A model generated the notes under the pieces. The model saw only the letters and a program-made list of their open reading frames with translations, was not told the origin of the DNA and made no database searches. From NCBI GenBank assembly GCA_016715825.1, contig JADJXO010000006.1:73786-137785 (forward strand): 64,000 bases of DNA, in the 5' to 3' direction. The DNA is from Nitrospira sp. (lineage in GTDB: Bacteria; Nitrospirota; Nitrospiria; Nitrospirales; Nitrospiraceae). Shown piece by piece: positions 41,952-49,661 of the stretch. Every line of letters starts with the position of its first letter. Position 1 is the stretch's first letter. The position numbers and the translations under genes were made by a program.

Positions 41952-42502
41952 TTCGAATCAACCTACTTCCTGGCGGACCAAAGGGGCGACCAGCAAAGCC
42001 GCAGTATGATGTCCGTGCCCAAGCATTGCTTGGGGTGGGGGTCATCCTGATCACGTTGGCCGGTTGTTGGTGGTATTCATCCTCCTTGGACGACGAACTT
42101 GAGGCCCAGCAGACCGAAAAACAGGATAAGGAAAGGCAAGTCGCTCAGCTGAAAGAGCAGGTCAAGCAGGTCCAGGACTTCGAGCAACGGAAAAAGCTGC
42201 TGGAAGATAAAAATCGTATTATTGATCAGCTCGAGCAATCAAGGATGGGACCTGTGAAAGTTCTTGACCACGTAAGCCAGAGCTTGGAGCCGCTCAAAGT
42301 GTGGCTCACGCGGCTGGGTGTCACCTCCGATATGGTTGAGCTAGAGGGGAAGGCGCTCACGAACGACGATGTGGTCGAATTTGTCAATAATCTGCGTCGT
42401 ACCGATTATTTTACCGGGATCAATCTGCAGGAAAGTAAAGCCACGGTAGAGAACAAGGTCACTCTGTATCAGTTCCGTTTAGCCTTCCGATTGAAAGGGT
42501 AA
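41948..42502 (+). CDS. pilN: type IV pilus assembly protein PilN
   Basis: A 184-residue inner-membrane protein. The N-terminal INLLPGGPKGRPAK holds the conserved INLLP PilM-binding motif; one membrane helix (LLGVGVILITLAGCWW, about residues 28-43) follows, then a long coiled coil with repeated Glu/Gln/Lys heptads. It sits directly between pilM and pilO, its partners. Confidence 0.95.
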   Translation: MIRINLLPGGPKGRPAKPQYDVRAQALLGVGVILITLAGCWWYSSSLDDELEAQQTEKQDKERQVAQLKEQVKQVQDFEQRKKLLEDKNRIIDQLEQSRMGPVKVLDHVSQSLEPLKVWLTRLGVTSDMVELEGKALTNDDVVEFVNNLRRTDYFTGINLQESKATVENKVTLYQFRLAFRLKG

Positions 42503-42504
42503 TA

Positions 42505-43149
42505 ATGGCGTTGCCACAAGTGAACCTGGATGCCCTTCGTAACGTGCCGGCTACCCAAAAGGCCGCACTCTTATTCCTACTCGTCGGTGGCATTATTGCA
42601 GGTTTTTACTTTTACATCGCTGAGCCCAAGTCTGAGATCATCGCCGTCTTGGAGGCCGAGAACAGCAAGCTCGAGAGCGAGATTCAAACACTGACGATCA
42701 AAGTGAAGCACCTGGATGAATTGGTTGCTGCCAACAAACAGCTCGAAATTGAGCTGGCCAAAAAGAAGGAACGACTTCCACCGGAAGAAGAGGCCATCAT
42801 GCTGCTGAAACAGGTCTCTGATCTCGGCGTGCGGTTAGGGCTGGATATCAAGCTATGGAAGCCTGGGGCACCGACCGAAGATGCGTCGAAGCTTTTTATC
42901 AAAATGCCGGTGAATGTTGAAGTGGCTGGAGTGTATCACACCGCAGCGTTGTTCTTCGATCGGATCAATCGGCTACCTCGTATTATTACCGTATCAGGCT
43001 TAAAAATTGGATCTCCCAAGGTTGACCAGGGGCGAATCGTATCGCAAACGACATTTGATCTTGTGGCCTATGCCGCCCCACAAGAGAAGGCGGCTTCCTG
43101 GGCACCGCCGTCAGCAACTGCTCCCAACGTTGCCCAAGCCGGTAAGTGA
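42505..43149 (+). CDS. pilO: type IV pilus assembly protein PilO
   Basis: A 214-residue inner-membrane protein that pairs with PilN. It has one membrane helix (AALLFLLVGGIIAGFYFYI, about residues 18-36), a coiled coil (ENSKLESEIQTLTIKVK) and the periplasmic ferredoxin-like domain ending in the family pattern PRIITVSGLKIG. It follows pilN after two bases. Confidence 0.95.
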   Translation: MALPQVNLDALRNVPATQKAALLFLLVGGIIAGFYFYIAEPKSEIIAVLEAENSKLESEIQTLTIKVKHLDELVAANKQLEIELAKKKERLPPEEEAIMLLKQVSDLGVRLGLDIKLWKPGAPTEDASKLFIKMPVNVEVAGVYHTAALFFDRINRLPRIITVSGLKIGSPKVDQGRIVSQTTFDLVAYAAPQEKAASWAPPSATAPNVAQAGK

Positions 43150-43161
43150 GGAATACTCCCT

Positions 43162-43788
43162 ATGCAGCCATCGGTTAGGAGTGCAAGGAAGATATGGAGC
43201 GGTCTTATGTTATCCGGTGTAGGTATGGCATGGGTGTGGATTGTCCCGCTCTTGAGTCAACAGGTTCACGCTGAGCCTTCTCTTCTGCCCGGACAGATAG
43301 TGCCCATGAGGCAGGGGGCGATCCCTGGCCCCTCCGTCCCCGACACGCCTCGGGCGGTACCTCCCAGCATGGAAACGCCATCAATCCATGAAGACGCATC
43401 GATGGCTTCTCCATTGCCATTAACAGAGGGTGTGCCGGGTGTTGGATACGATCCGTCGGGTCGCCGCGATCCATTTGCTCCCATCATTCAGGAACTGCAA
43501 CTGGGAAAGGTGGATATGACCCTTCCCCCATTGCAGCGCGTCACCCTAACCGAACTTAACCTGATCGCCATTGTGTGGGGTGCGTACGGGTATACTGCGA
43601 TGGTTCAGACTCCTGAGGGGCATGGATACACAGTTCGTCGAGGCACCAGAGTAGGGCAGAATAATGGAGTCGTCAGCGCTATCACTGAACGGGGCATGAT
43701 CGTGCAGGAGCGATTTACGGATGTGTATGGCAAAAAGCAGGAGCGAGAGTATGTAAAGCTCCTTCATCCCAAAGAGGGCTCAGAATGA
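43162..43788 (+). CDS. pilP: type IV pilus assembly protein PilP
   Basis: A 208-residue protein. An N-terminal hydrophobic signal (MLSGVGMAWVWIVPLLSQQV) and a long Pro-rich linker are followed by the conserved motif GRRDPFAPII and the TVRRGTRVGQNNGVVSAI beta-sandwich typical of PilP, which links PilNO to the PilQ secretin. No lipobox Cys was seen, unlike many PilP. It overlaps pilQ by four bases. Confidence 0.93.
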   Translation: MQPSVRSARKIWSGLMLSGVGMAWVWIVPLLSQQVHAEPSLLPGQIVPMRQGAIPGPSVPDTPRAVPPSMETPSIHEDASMASPLPLTEGVPGVGYDPSGRRDPFAPIIQELQLGKVDMTLPPLQRVTLTELNLIAIVWGAYGYTAMVQTPEGHGYTVRRGTRVGQNNGVVSAITERGMIVQERFTDVYGKKQEREYVKLLHPKEGSE

Positions 43789-45767
43789 AATCACTAATCT
43801 CTCCAGCAAATAGTTTCCGGATGGCTAGGTGCTTCATCGGAGCCTGGGCGTTCGTGTTTTTCGCGCTCCTTGTGAGTGCGGAGACGAGGGCTCTTGCCAA
43901 GGAGACTGGGCAGGTGATGAAGCAAGCAGGCATCGCACGGGCCGGAACGCCTTCTATACGATTGCTCGCTCAAGCGGTGACGGCAATTGAGGTTCGTCCC
44001 GAGGTAGATGTGGTGACAGTGGTCATCGCTGGTGACGGACAACTATTTCCCGAGACAAACTTTTTGGATGACTCTCGTTTGATTGTCGATATTCCCGCCG
44101 TGTCATCCACCCTCAGGCGGTCAGTGATCCGAGCAGACCATTATTTGCTCAAGAAAATTAGGGTTGGGAATCATGCCGATAAGGTCCGGCTGGTATTCGA
44201 TGTCCCTGAACGGCCACTCTATTCGATGGTTCGTGACGCCAACAAGGTGGTGATTACACTGAAACCGAGTGAGGCCATTGATTTCCATGCGATGGCGACC
44301 AAGATCCATACACAGGAGAATGTGTCCATTCTCCCTCGCTCGAAAAAGGCGATGGTTCAACCGAAGGATCAGGTCGTGAGAAAGACCGCACGACTTGTCA
44401 GGCCCACGCAGCCTCAATTCAAGATACAGCGCGCTCAGATGACGGACGAAAGCGCATCATCTGAGAAGGATGACCGATCCGACGATCTCGTGATAGGGAA
44501 AACCCGATTTGTCGGTCGACGCATCTCTCTCGACTTTCAGCAGGCGGATATCACCAATATTCTTAGATTGATCGCCGAGGTCAGTGGTTTCAACATCGTT
44601 GTCGGAGAAGGCGTCAAGTCAAAGGTAACGATGAAGATGGTGAATGTGCCTTGGGATCAGGCGTTGGACATGCTCTTGAAGATGAATGGCCTGGGTATGT
44701 TTCGTCAAGGGAGTATTGTCTGGGTCGATTCCTTGGCGAATCTTTCTAAACAACAGGATGAGGAAGCACGAGCCAGAGATTCTAAGACGAAGGCAGAACC
44801 AGTGATCGACCGTGTCTTCTATATCAGGCATATTCCAGCGCAGGAGCTCATGCAATCGCTCAGGCAGAACTTGAGTCCGCGCGGCCGTATGCAATTCAAT
44901 AATGGGAGTAACGCATTAGTCGTGCAGGACACGGAGTCAAAACTGGCGGTCATTAAGCAGCTTGTCGAAGGACTCGATCTAGAGGTCCCTCAAGTTCAAA
45001 TTGAAGCGCGTATCGTGCAGGCTGATACGGTCTACGCTAGGGGCATGGGAATTCAGTGGGGTTTTGTGCAGTCAAACTTTTCTCCAAGTGGTTTTCATGC
45101 AGTGAGCAATATTATTGGTTCGCCATTGAATGGTGTCGGAAACGATAACGATATCGAGCATACTTTCTTGGTAAATTTACCGGCGCAAGTCGGCGGATTA
45201 CCAGCTGTCCCGGGGATTGGCTGGACTTTTGGAAAATTAGCCGGTGATTTTGGGCTCGATATGAGGTTATCTGCTGGTGAACTGCTAGGCTTGACCAAGG
45301 TGATCGCAGCACCCAAGATTACCACGCTGGACAAACGGGAGGCAAAGATCTCTCAAGGCGAGTCAATTCCCTTTCAAACGACCTCGTTACAGGGGACACA
45401 AACAACATTTGTCGATGCCAACTTAGAGTTGAATGTCACGCCACAGATTACCTCTCGTGATCCCAACGAAGAGTATAAGCGAATCATGATGAAGGTGCGG
45501 GCCACGCGTAATGCCGTCGGTGCGCGGAGCAACCCGGCTGGTCCCAGCATCGATCGGCGAGAGGCGACGACTCAAGTTATGGTGAGAGATGGAGAAACAA
45601 TGGTAATCGGCGGAGTCTTCGTCGATACGCAATCAAACAATGTGCAAGGTGTTCCGTATCTTTCTCGCATGCCCGTGATCGGTTGGTTGTTTAAGAACAA
45701 ATCTGAATCGGTCGGCAAACAGGAGTTGCTGATCTTCCTCACGCCCAGCATCATTAAGCAGTCGTAG
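43785..45767 (+). CDS. pilQ: type IV pilus secretin PilQ
   Basis: A 660-residue outer-membrane secretin. A signal segment (RCFIGAWAFVFFALLVSA) is followed by an AMIN-type peptidoglycan-binding domain (about residues 65-165), an N0/STN domain (SLDFQQADITNILRLIAEVS) and an N1-type domain (FYIRHIPAQELMQSLRQNL). The C-terminal secretin domain has VPQVQIEARIVQADT and VIGGVFVDTQSNNVQGVPYL. It ends in a hairpin terminator 24 bases after its stop. Confidence 0.97.
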   Translation: MKSLISPANSFRMARCFIGAWAFVFFALLVSAETRALAKETGQVMKQAGIARAGTPSIRLLAQAVTAIEVRPEVDVVTVVIAGDGQLFPETNFLDDSRLIVDIPAVSSTLRRSVIRADHYLLKKIRVGNHADKVRLVFDVPERPLYSMVRDANKVVITLKPSEAIDFHAMATKIHTQENVSILPRSKKAMVQPKDQVVRKTARLVRPTQPQFKIQRAQMTDESASSEKDDRSDDLVIGKTRFVGRRISLDFQQADITNILRLIAEVSGFNIVVGEGVKSKVTMKMVNVPWDQALDMLLKMNGLGMFRQGSIVWVDSLANLSKQQDEEARARDSKTKAEPVIDRVFYIRHIPAQELMQSLRQNLSPRGRMQFNNGSNALVVQDTESKLAVIKQLVEGLDLEVPQVQIEARIVQADTVYARGMGIQWGFVQSNFSPSGFHAVSNIIGSPLNGVGNDNDIEHTFLVNLPAQVGGLPAVPGIGWTFGKLAGDFGLDMRLSAGELLGLTKVIAAPKITTLDKREAKISQGESIPFQTTSLQGTQTTFVDANLELNVTPQITSRDPNEEYKRIMMKVRATRNAVGARSNPAGPSIDRREATTQVMVRDGETMVIGGVFVDTQSNNVQGVPYLSRMPVIGWLFKNKSESVGKQELLIFLTPSIIKQS

Positions 45768-45791
45768 CTACTCAGCGAGGTGTGGTGGGAA

Positions 45792-45829
45792 AAACGCCTG
45801 AGGACGTCGATCGGCGTCCTCAGGCGTTT
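45792..45829 (+). terminator. hairpin terminator after pilQ
   Basis: A perfect 15-bp stem (aaacgcctgaggacg with its complement) closes an eight-base loop, 24 bases after the pilQ stop. The A-start and T-end make it bidirectional in form, followed by TTTCTGCTTT. It separates the pilus operon from aroB. Confidence 0.85.
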
Positions 45830-46007
45830 CTGCTTTGATAGCGATAACCAAGTCCGTTTTCTAGGGGTGGGTGTTCTACAAGAAAATGACCGTCATTTTA
45901 GTTTTGTCGAGGCTGTGGTACGATGCGGCGCCTTGAGCATTCTTTTTGTGACGGCCTAGTATCAGGAATATGAACTCCCATCCTTCCGTTCTCTGCGTGG
46001 TCACGAA

Positions 46008-47102
46008 ATGACTCCGATCTTCACCGTTCCTGTCGCTCTTGCTGAACGAAGTTACGAAATTACCATTCGTGCGGGGTTACTGGAGAGACTTGGGCGAGAG
46101 TTGAAGCAGTCGGCGATTAAGGGGAAAGTTGCAGTTGTAACCGATCGTCAAGTGGCGCGGCATTACCTGAGAGACGTGTCTCAATCGATCAAAAGATACG
46201 GACTCCAGCCGGTACCGATCATCCTAGCTCCAGGTGAACGTTCAAAAACGTTGAAGACCGTGGAGTCCGTCCTCGATATCTTGGCACGTCATCGATTTGA
46301 ACGCTCCTCCTTGCTGTTGGCGCTGGGAGGAGGAGTCGTTGGGGACATCGCGGGATTTGCGGCTTCAATTTACCAACGGGGTATGCCCTATATTCAAGTC
46401 CCCACGACGCTTGTCGCCCAGGTCGATTCTAGTGTTGGAGGAAAGACAGGAGTCGATCATCGACTGGGCAAGAACCTGATTGGGTCATTTTATCAACCAC
46501 GTGCGGTGTGGATCGATCCAGTGGTTCTGCGGACGTTGCCAAGGCGTGAATGGGTCGCCGGTCTGGCTGAAGTGATCAAATACGGTATCATTGCAGATGA
46601 TACATTCTTTCGCTATCTACAGCGGCACATGCCGGATCTTTTGAAACAAGCATCCGGCGTCGTTGCAACGGTAATAAAACGATCGTGCGAGATCAAGGCC
46701 GAGGTTGTTTCATCCGATGAACGAGAGTCCGATCGGAGACGAATCCTCAACTATGGCCATACCATTGGACATGCGCTTGAAGCGTTGGGCGGCTATCAGT
46801 CGATGGTCCATGGAGAAGCGGTGGGAACTGGGCTGGTCCAAGAGGCTGACCTTGCCTGCTTCCAAGGGCTATGTAGTCACGAAGTCGTTGAAGGGATTCG
46901 ACGAATCGTGAAGGAGGCGGGGCTCAGCGACCGAATGCCGAAGTGGACACCCGCCAAGGTATGGAAGGCAATGCTGCATGATAAAAAGGTCTCGGGGGGG
47001 CTGGTCATTGGAGTGTGGCCTTCGCGTATTGGAGCGGTCCGAATAGCCCCGTTAGAGAAGCGTGTGTTTGATCAATGGTGGGCTGAATCGCAGCCAGCAT
47101 GA
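46008..47102 (+). CDS. aroB: 3-dehydroquinate synthase
   Basis: A 364-residue enzyme that makes 3-dehydroquinate from DAHP in the shikimate pathway, using NAD and a divalent metal. The NAD-site LALGGGVVGDIAGFAASIY, the VPTTLVAQVDSSVGGKTGVD segment (quoted in part) and the metal-ligand region NYGHTIGHALEA are intact. In proteobacteria pilMNOPQ is often followed by aroK-aroB; here a terminator lies between and aroK is missing. Confidence 0.97.
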   Translation: MTPIFTVPVALAERSYEITIRAGLLERLGRELKQSAIKGKVAVVTDRQVARHYLRDVSQSIKRYGLQPVPIILAPGERSKTLKTVESVLDILARHRFERSSLLLALGGGVVGDIAGFAASIYQRGMPYIQVPTTLVAQVDSSVGGKTGVDHRLGKNLIGSFYQPRAVWIDPVVLRTLPRREWVAGLAEVIKYGIIADDTFFRYLQRHMPDLLKQASGVVATVIKRSCEIKAEVVSSDERESDRRRILNYGHTIGHALEALGGYQSMVHGEAVGTGLVQEADLACFQGLCSHEVVEGIRRIVKEAGLSDRMPKWTPAKVWKAMLHDKKVSGGLVIGVWPSRIGAVRIAPLEKRVFDQWWAESQPA

Positions 47103-47173
47103 CGCACTCGGCGATTGGTCCCTGTATTCCCGCTTTGACGAATCTCTCAAAGGAAAACCGGATCTTCTCAAAA

Positions 47174-47193
47174 CTCAAGGCAGGTGCCTTGAG
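47174..47193 (+). repeat. 9-bp inverted repeat before nadE
   Basis: CTCAAGGCA and TGCCTTGAG are perfect reverse complements separated by two bases, 27 bases before the nadE start. It could be an operator or a small mRNA hairpin. It includes a GAGG stretch that is too far from the start to be the ribosome site. Confidence 0.4.
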
Positions 47194-47219
47194 GTGAAGC
47201 CCGGTCAGATTGGTGCGTG

Positions 47220-48998
47220 ATGAGTGTGTTGCGAATCGCCGTGGCACAGATGAACCCAACGGTCGGGGATCTGAACGGAAATGTCCAGCGGATCATAGAA
47301 TGGCTCGGCGAGGCGCGAAAGGCCCAAGTCGACCTGATCGCTTTCCCCGAACTTGCCATTACCGGCTACCTTCCCGAAGACCTTCTCTTTAAACCGCAGT
47401 TTGTGAACGACAATCTACGCGCACTGAACGAGGTTGCCCAAGCTTGTCGTGACGTGGTTGCCGTGGTCGGATATGTGGCTCAAAGCGCTCAAATCAAATC
47501 GGGAGGGTTCCGCCCATCGTTTGACTCAAACGATCGGCCGGCACTCTACAATTCGGCGGCGCTCCTCGCCGAGCATCAGATAGCGGGAAACTGGCACAAA
47601 AAATATTTCGCAAGGGATGGAGAGGAGAACAGATACTTTCAACCGGGCCAACAGCCTCCAGTGCTTGTGATGAACGGTAGGGTGATTGGGGTGACTATCG
47701 GTGAAGACCTGTGGCATTCAGATACGGGTACCCAAGCGCAAATGCTCGCAGGAATAGAGGTGATGGTCAACCTCACCGCCTCCCCTTTTCAAGCCGAGCA
47801 AAGCCGTTTGCGGGAACAGTTGTTCTCAACGTGGGCTAAGAAAAACGGAGTGATTCTGACCGTTGCGAATATGATCGGAGGACAAGATGAACTTGTCTTC
47901 GACGGGAACAGTCTCATCCTTGATCAATCGGGCCAGGTGGTTGCACGTGGTGGTGCTTTCAAGGAAGAGTTGCTCATGGCCGATGTGAGCCTGGGTTCCG
48001 TCAAGGGCAAGAGTAACGCCAGCGGACGGAATTCGGTACGGACAAAGAAACCGGTATCTGCGGCTGATCGTTTTCTAATCAAGCTGCCGATAACAAAGGG
48101 AGCGAGGACTCCCATCATGCCGGGATTGACTGAGCCGTCAGGGGAGATCGAAGAGGTCTATCAGGCTCTGGTGCTTGCCGTGAAAGATTACGTGCGGAAG
48201 AACGGGTTTAAGCGGGTGGTCATTGGGCTCAGCGGTGGAGTTGATTCGGCGTTGACGGCAGTAGTTGCCGTGGATGCACTCGGGTCCGCAAACGTACTCG
48301 GGATCTTCATGCCCTCTCCCTATACATCTCAGGAAAGTGAAGAAGATGCGGTTGAGCTTGCACAGCACCTCGGGATCGAGCTCAACATCATTCCAATTGC
48401 CTCAACGTTTGAAGCGTATCGACGATCTCTGGCTCCATCCTTTGATCAACGGCCAGCTGATATAACAGAGGAGAATCTTCAGGCACGTATTCGCGGTAAT
48501 ATCCTCATGGCTTTGTCCAATAAGTTTGGCCATCTGGTGTTGATCACCGGGAACAAGAGTGAGTTGAGCGTCGGGTATTCGACGCTCTACGGTGACATGG
48601 CCGGTGGGTTTGCCGTCATCAAAGATGTCTCGAAAACGAGAGTGTATGAGCTGGCCAGATTCTGCAATGCGCGAGGTTCGTCGACGGTGATCCCTCAGCG
48701 TACGTTGGACCGACCGCCGAGTGCCGAGCTGAAGCCTGATCAAAAAGACGAAGACACGTTGCCCCCTTACCCAGAGCTCGATCACATCCTTCAGGCCTAT
48801 GTAGAAGAAGACCGTTCGCTGAAGGAAATCGTCGAGGAGGGGTTCGATCGGGTGACGGTCGCTCGTGTGATGAGAATGGTCGATACCAGTGAATTTAAGC
48901 GCCGACAGGCACCCATCGGAGTCAAGCTCACCCGTCGTGCCCTTGGGAAGGATCGTCGGATGCCGATCACAAACGGGTACCGCGGCCTCGACGAGTAA
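47220..48998 (+). CDS. nadE: NAD(+) synthetase with N-terminal nitrilase-type domain (altered nucleophile site)
   Basis: A 592-residue two-domain enzyme that amidates deamido-NAD. The C-terminal synthetase has the PP-loop LSGGVDSALTAVVA and YSTLYGDMAGGFAVIKDVSK, all intact. The N-terminal nitrilase domain, which normally frees ammonia from glutamine, keeps its Glu (FPELAITGY) and Lys (WHKKYF), but the nucleophile position of the ICEDLW motif reads VTIGEDLW: codon 161 is GGT instead of TGT. The usual LPNYGVFDE loop also differs (FARDGEE). The enzyme may depend on free ammonia. ATG 47220 or GTG 47217 starts the frame; the ribosome site is poor. Confidence 0.94.
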   Translation: MSVLRIAVAQMNPTVGDLNGNVQRIIEWLGEARKAQVDLIAFPELAITGYLPEDLLFKPQFVNDNLRALNEVAQACRDVVAVVGYVAQSAQIKSGGFRPSFDSNDRPALYNSAALLAEHQIAGNWHKKYFARDGEENRYFQPGQQPPVLVMNGRVIGVTIGEDLWHSDTGTQAQMLAGIEVMVNLTASPFQAEQSRLREQLFSTWAKKNGVILTVANMIGGQDELVFDGNSLILDQSGQVVARGGAFKEELLMADVSLGSVKGKSNASGRNSVRTKKPVSAADRFLIKLPITKGARTPIMPGLTEPSGEIEEVYQALVLAVKDYVRKNGFKRVVIGLSGGVDSALTAVVAVDALGSANVLGIFMPSPYTSQESEEDAVELAQHLGIELNIIPIASTFEAYRRSLAPSFDQRPADITEENLQARIRGNILMALSNKFGHLVLITGNKSELSVGYSTLYGDMAGGFAVIKDVSKTRVYELARFCNARGSSTVIPQRTLDRPPSAELKPDQKDEDTLPPYPELDHILQAYVEEDRSLKEIVEEGFDRVTVARVMRMVDTSEFKRRQAPIGVKLTRRALGKDRRMPITNGYRGLDE

Positions 48999-49178
48999 CT
49001 GATTCGTAGGGGGAAAGACCGTCCTCCTATCCTCATCCGTCGCGTGAACATCGAAATCTTTGGATTCCGTCCTCCCGAGAACGTGCGAAACCGTGTGGAA
49101 TTTTCATGATTTCGACCATTGAGACACGAGCGAGGATGGGCTATGATGGCCACCCCAAACCCCAAGGTTATGGCAGAA

Positions 49179-49194
49179 TGGTCCTCACCTTGCC
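49179..49194 (+). promoter_or_regulatory. candidate sigma-54 (-24/-12) promoter of glnB-glnA
   Basis: TGGTCCTCACCTTGCC keeps the invariant GG and GC dinucleotides at sigma-54 spacing (TGG, eight bases, TTGC). It lies 70 bases before the glnB ATG, in a 266-base gap with no other gene. Nitrogen-regulated glnB-glnA genes are often sigma-54 dependent. The match is partial at positions 4-6, so this is a candidate. Confidence 0.5.
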
Positions 49195-49264
49195 TTCCTA
49201 CAAGGGATGGGTCAGGGGGTCGTTGTGCCGAGTCCCTCAATGGTCCATCTGGGAGGACGTCTCC

Positions 49265-49603
49265 ATGAAGCTGGTTGAGGCCGTCGTCAAACCGTTCAAG
49301 CTGGAAGAAATTAAGGATGCCCTGCTGGAAATCGGCGTGCAAGGCATGACGGTATCGGAAGTTAAAGGGTTTGGACGTCAAAAAGGTCATAAGGAAACGT
49401 ATCGCGGGCAGGAATATACGATTGAATTTGTCCCCAAGGTCAAGATCGAAGTCGCGGTGACTGATGCACAAGTTCCACGAGTGATCGAGGTCATCAGCCG
49501 AGCTGCGAAGACGGGTAGCATTGGGGATGGGAAGATTTTCGTTCAGGAATTGAGCGAAGTCGTGCGCATTCGGACGGGAGAAGCTGGAGAAACGGCGCTG
49601 TGA
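49265..49603 (+). CDS. glnB: nitrogen regulatory protein P-II
   Basis: A 112-residue PII signal protein, a trimer that senses 2-oxoglutarate, ATP/ADP and, by uridylylation, glutamine. The T-loop GHKETYRGQEYTIEF holds the uridylylation tyrosine (second Y), and the B-loop-type segment TGSIGDGKIFV and the tail VVRIRTGE are intact. The in-frame extension upstream to 49106 is not used. It is followed by glnA in the same direction. Confidence 0.96.
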   Translation: MKLVEAVVKPFKLEEIKDALLEIGVQGMTVSEVKGFGRQKGHKETYRGQEYTIEFVPKVKIEVAVTDAQVPRVIEVISRAAKTGSIGDGKIFVQELSEVVRIRTGEAGETAL

Positions 49604-49661
49604 TGCGGGGGATTCTCACAATGGCGGATCGTTGTTGGGAATCTCTCAAAGGAGGATGGGA

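Noticed and set aside
49106..49264. N-terminal extension of glnB
   Set aside because: The extra 53 residues are not PII-like and contain the candidate sigma-54 promoter; ATG 49265 fits the family start.
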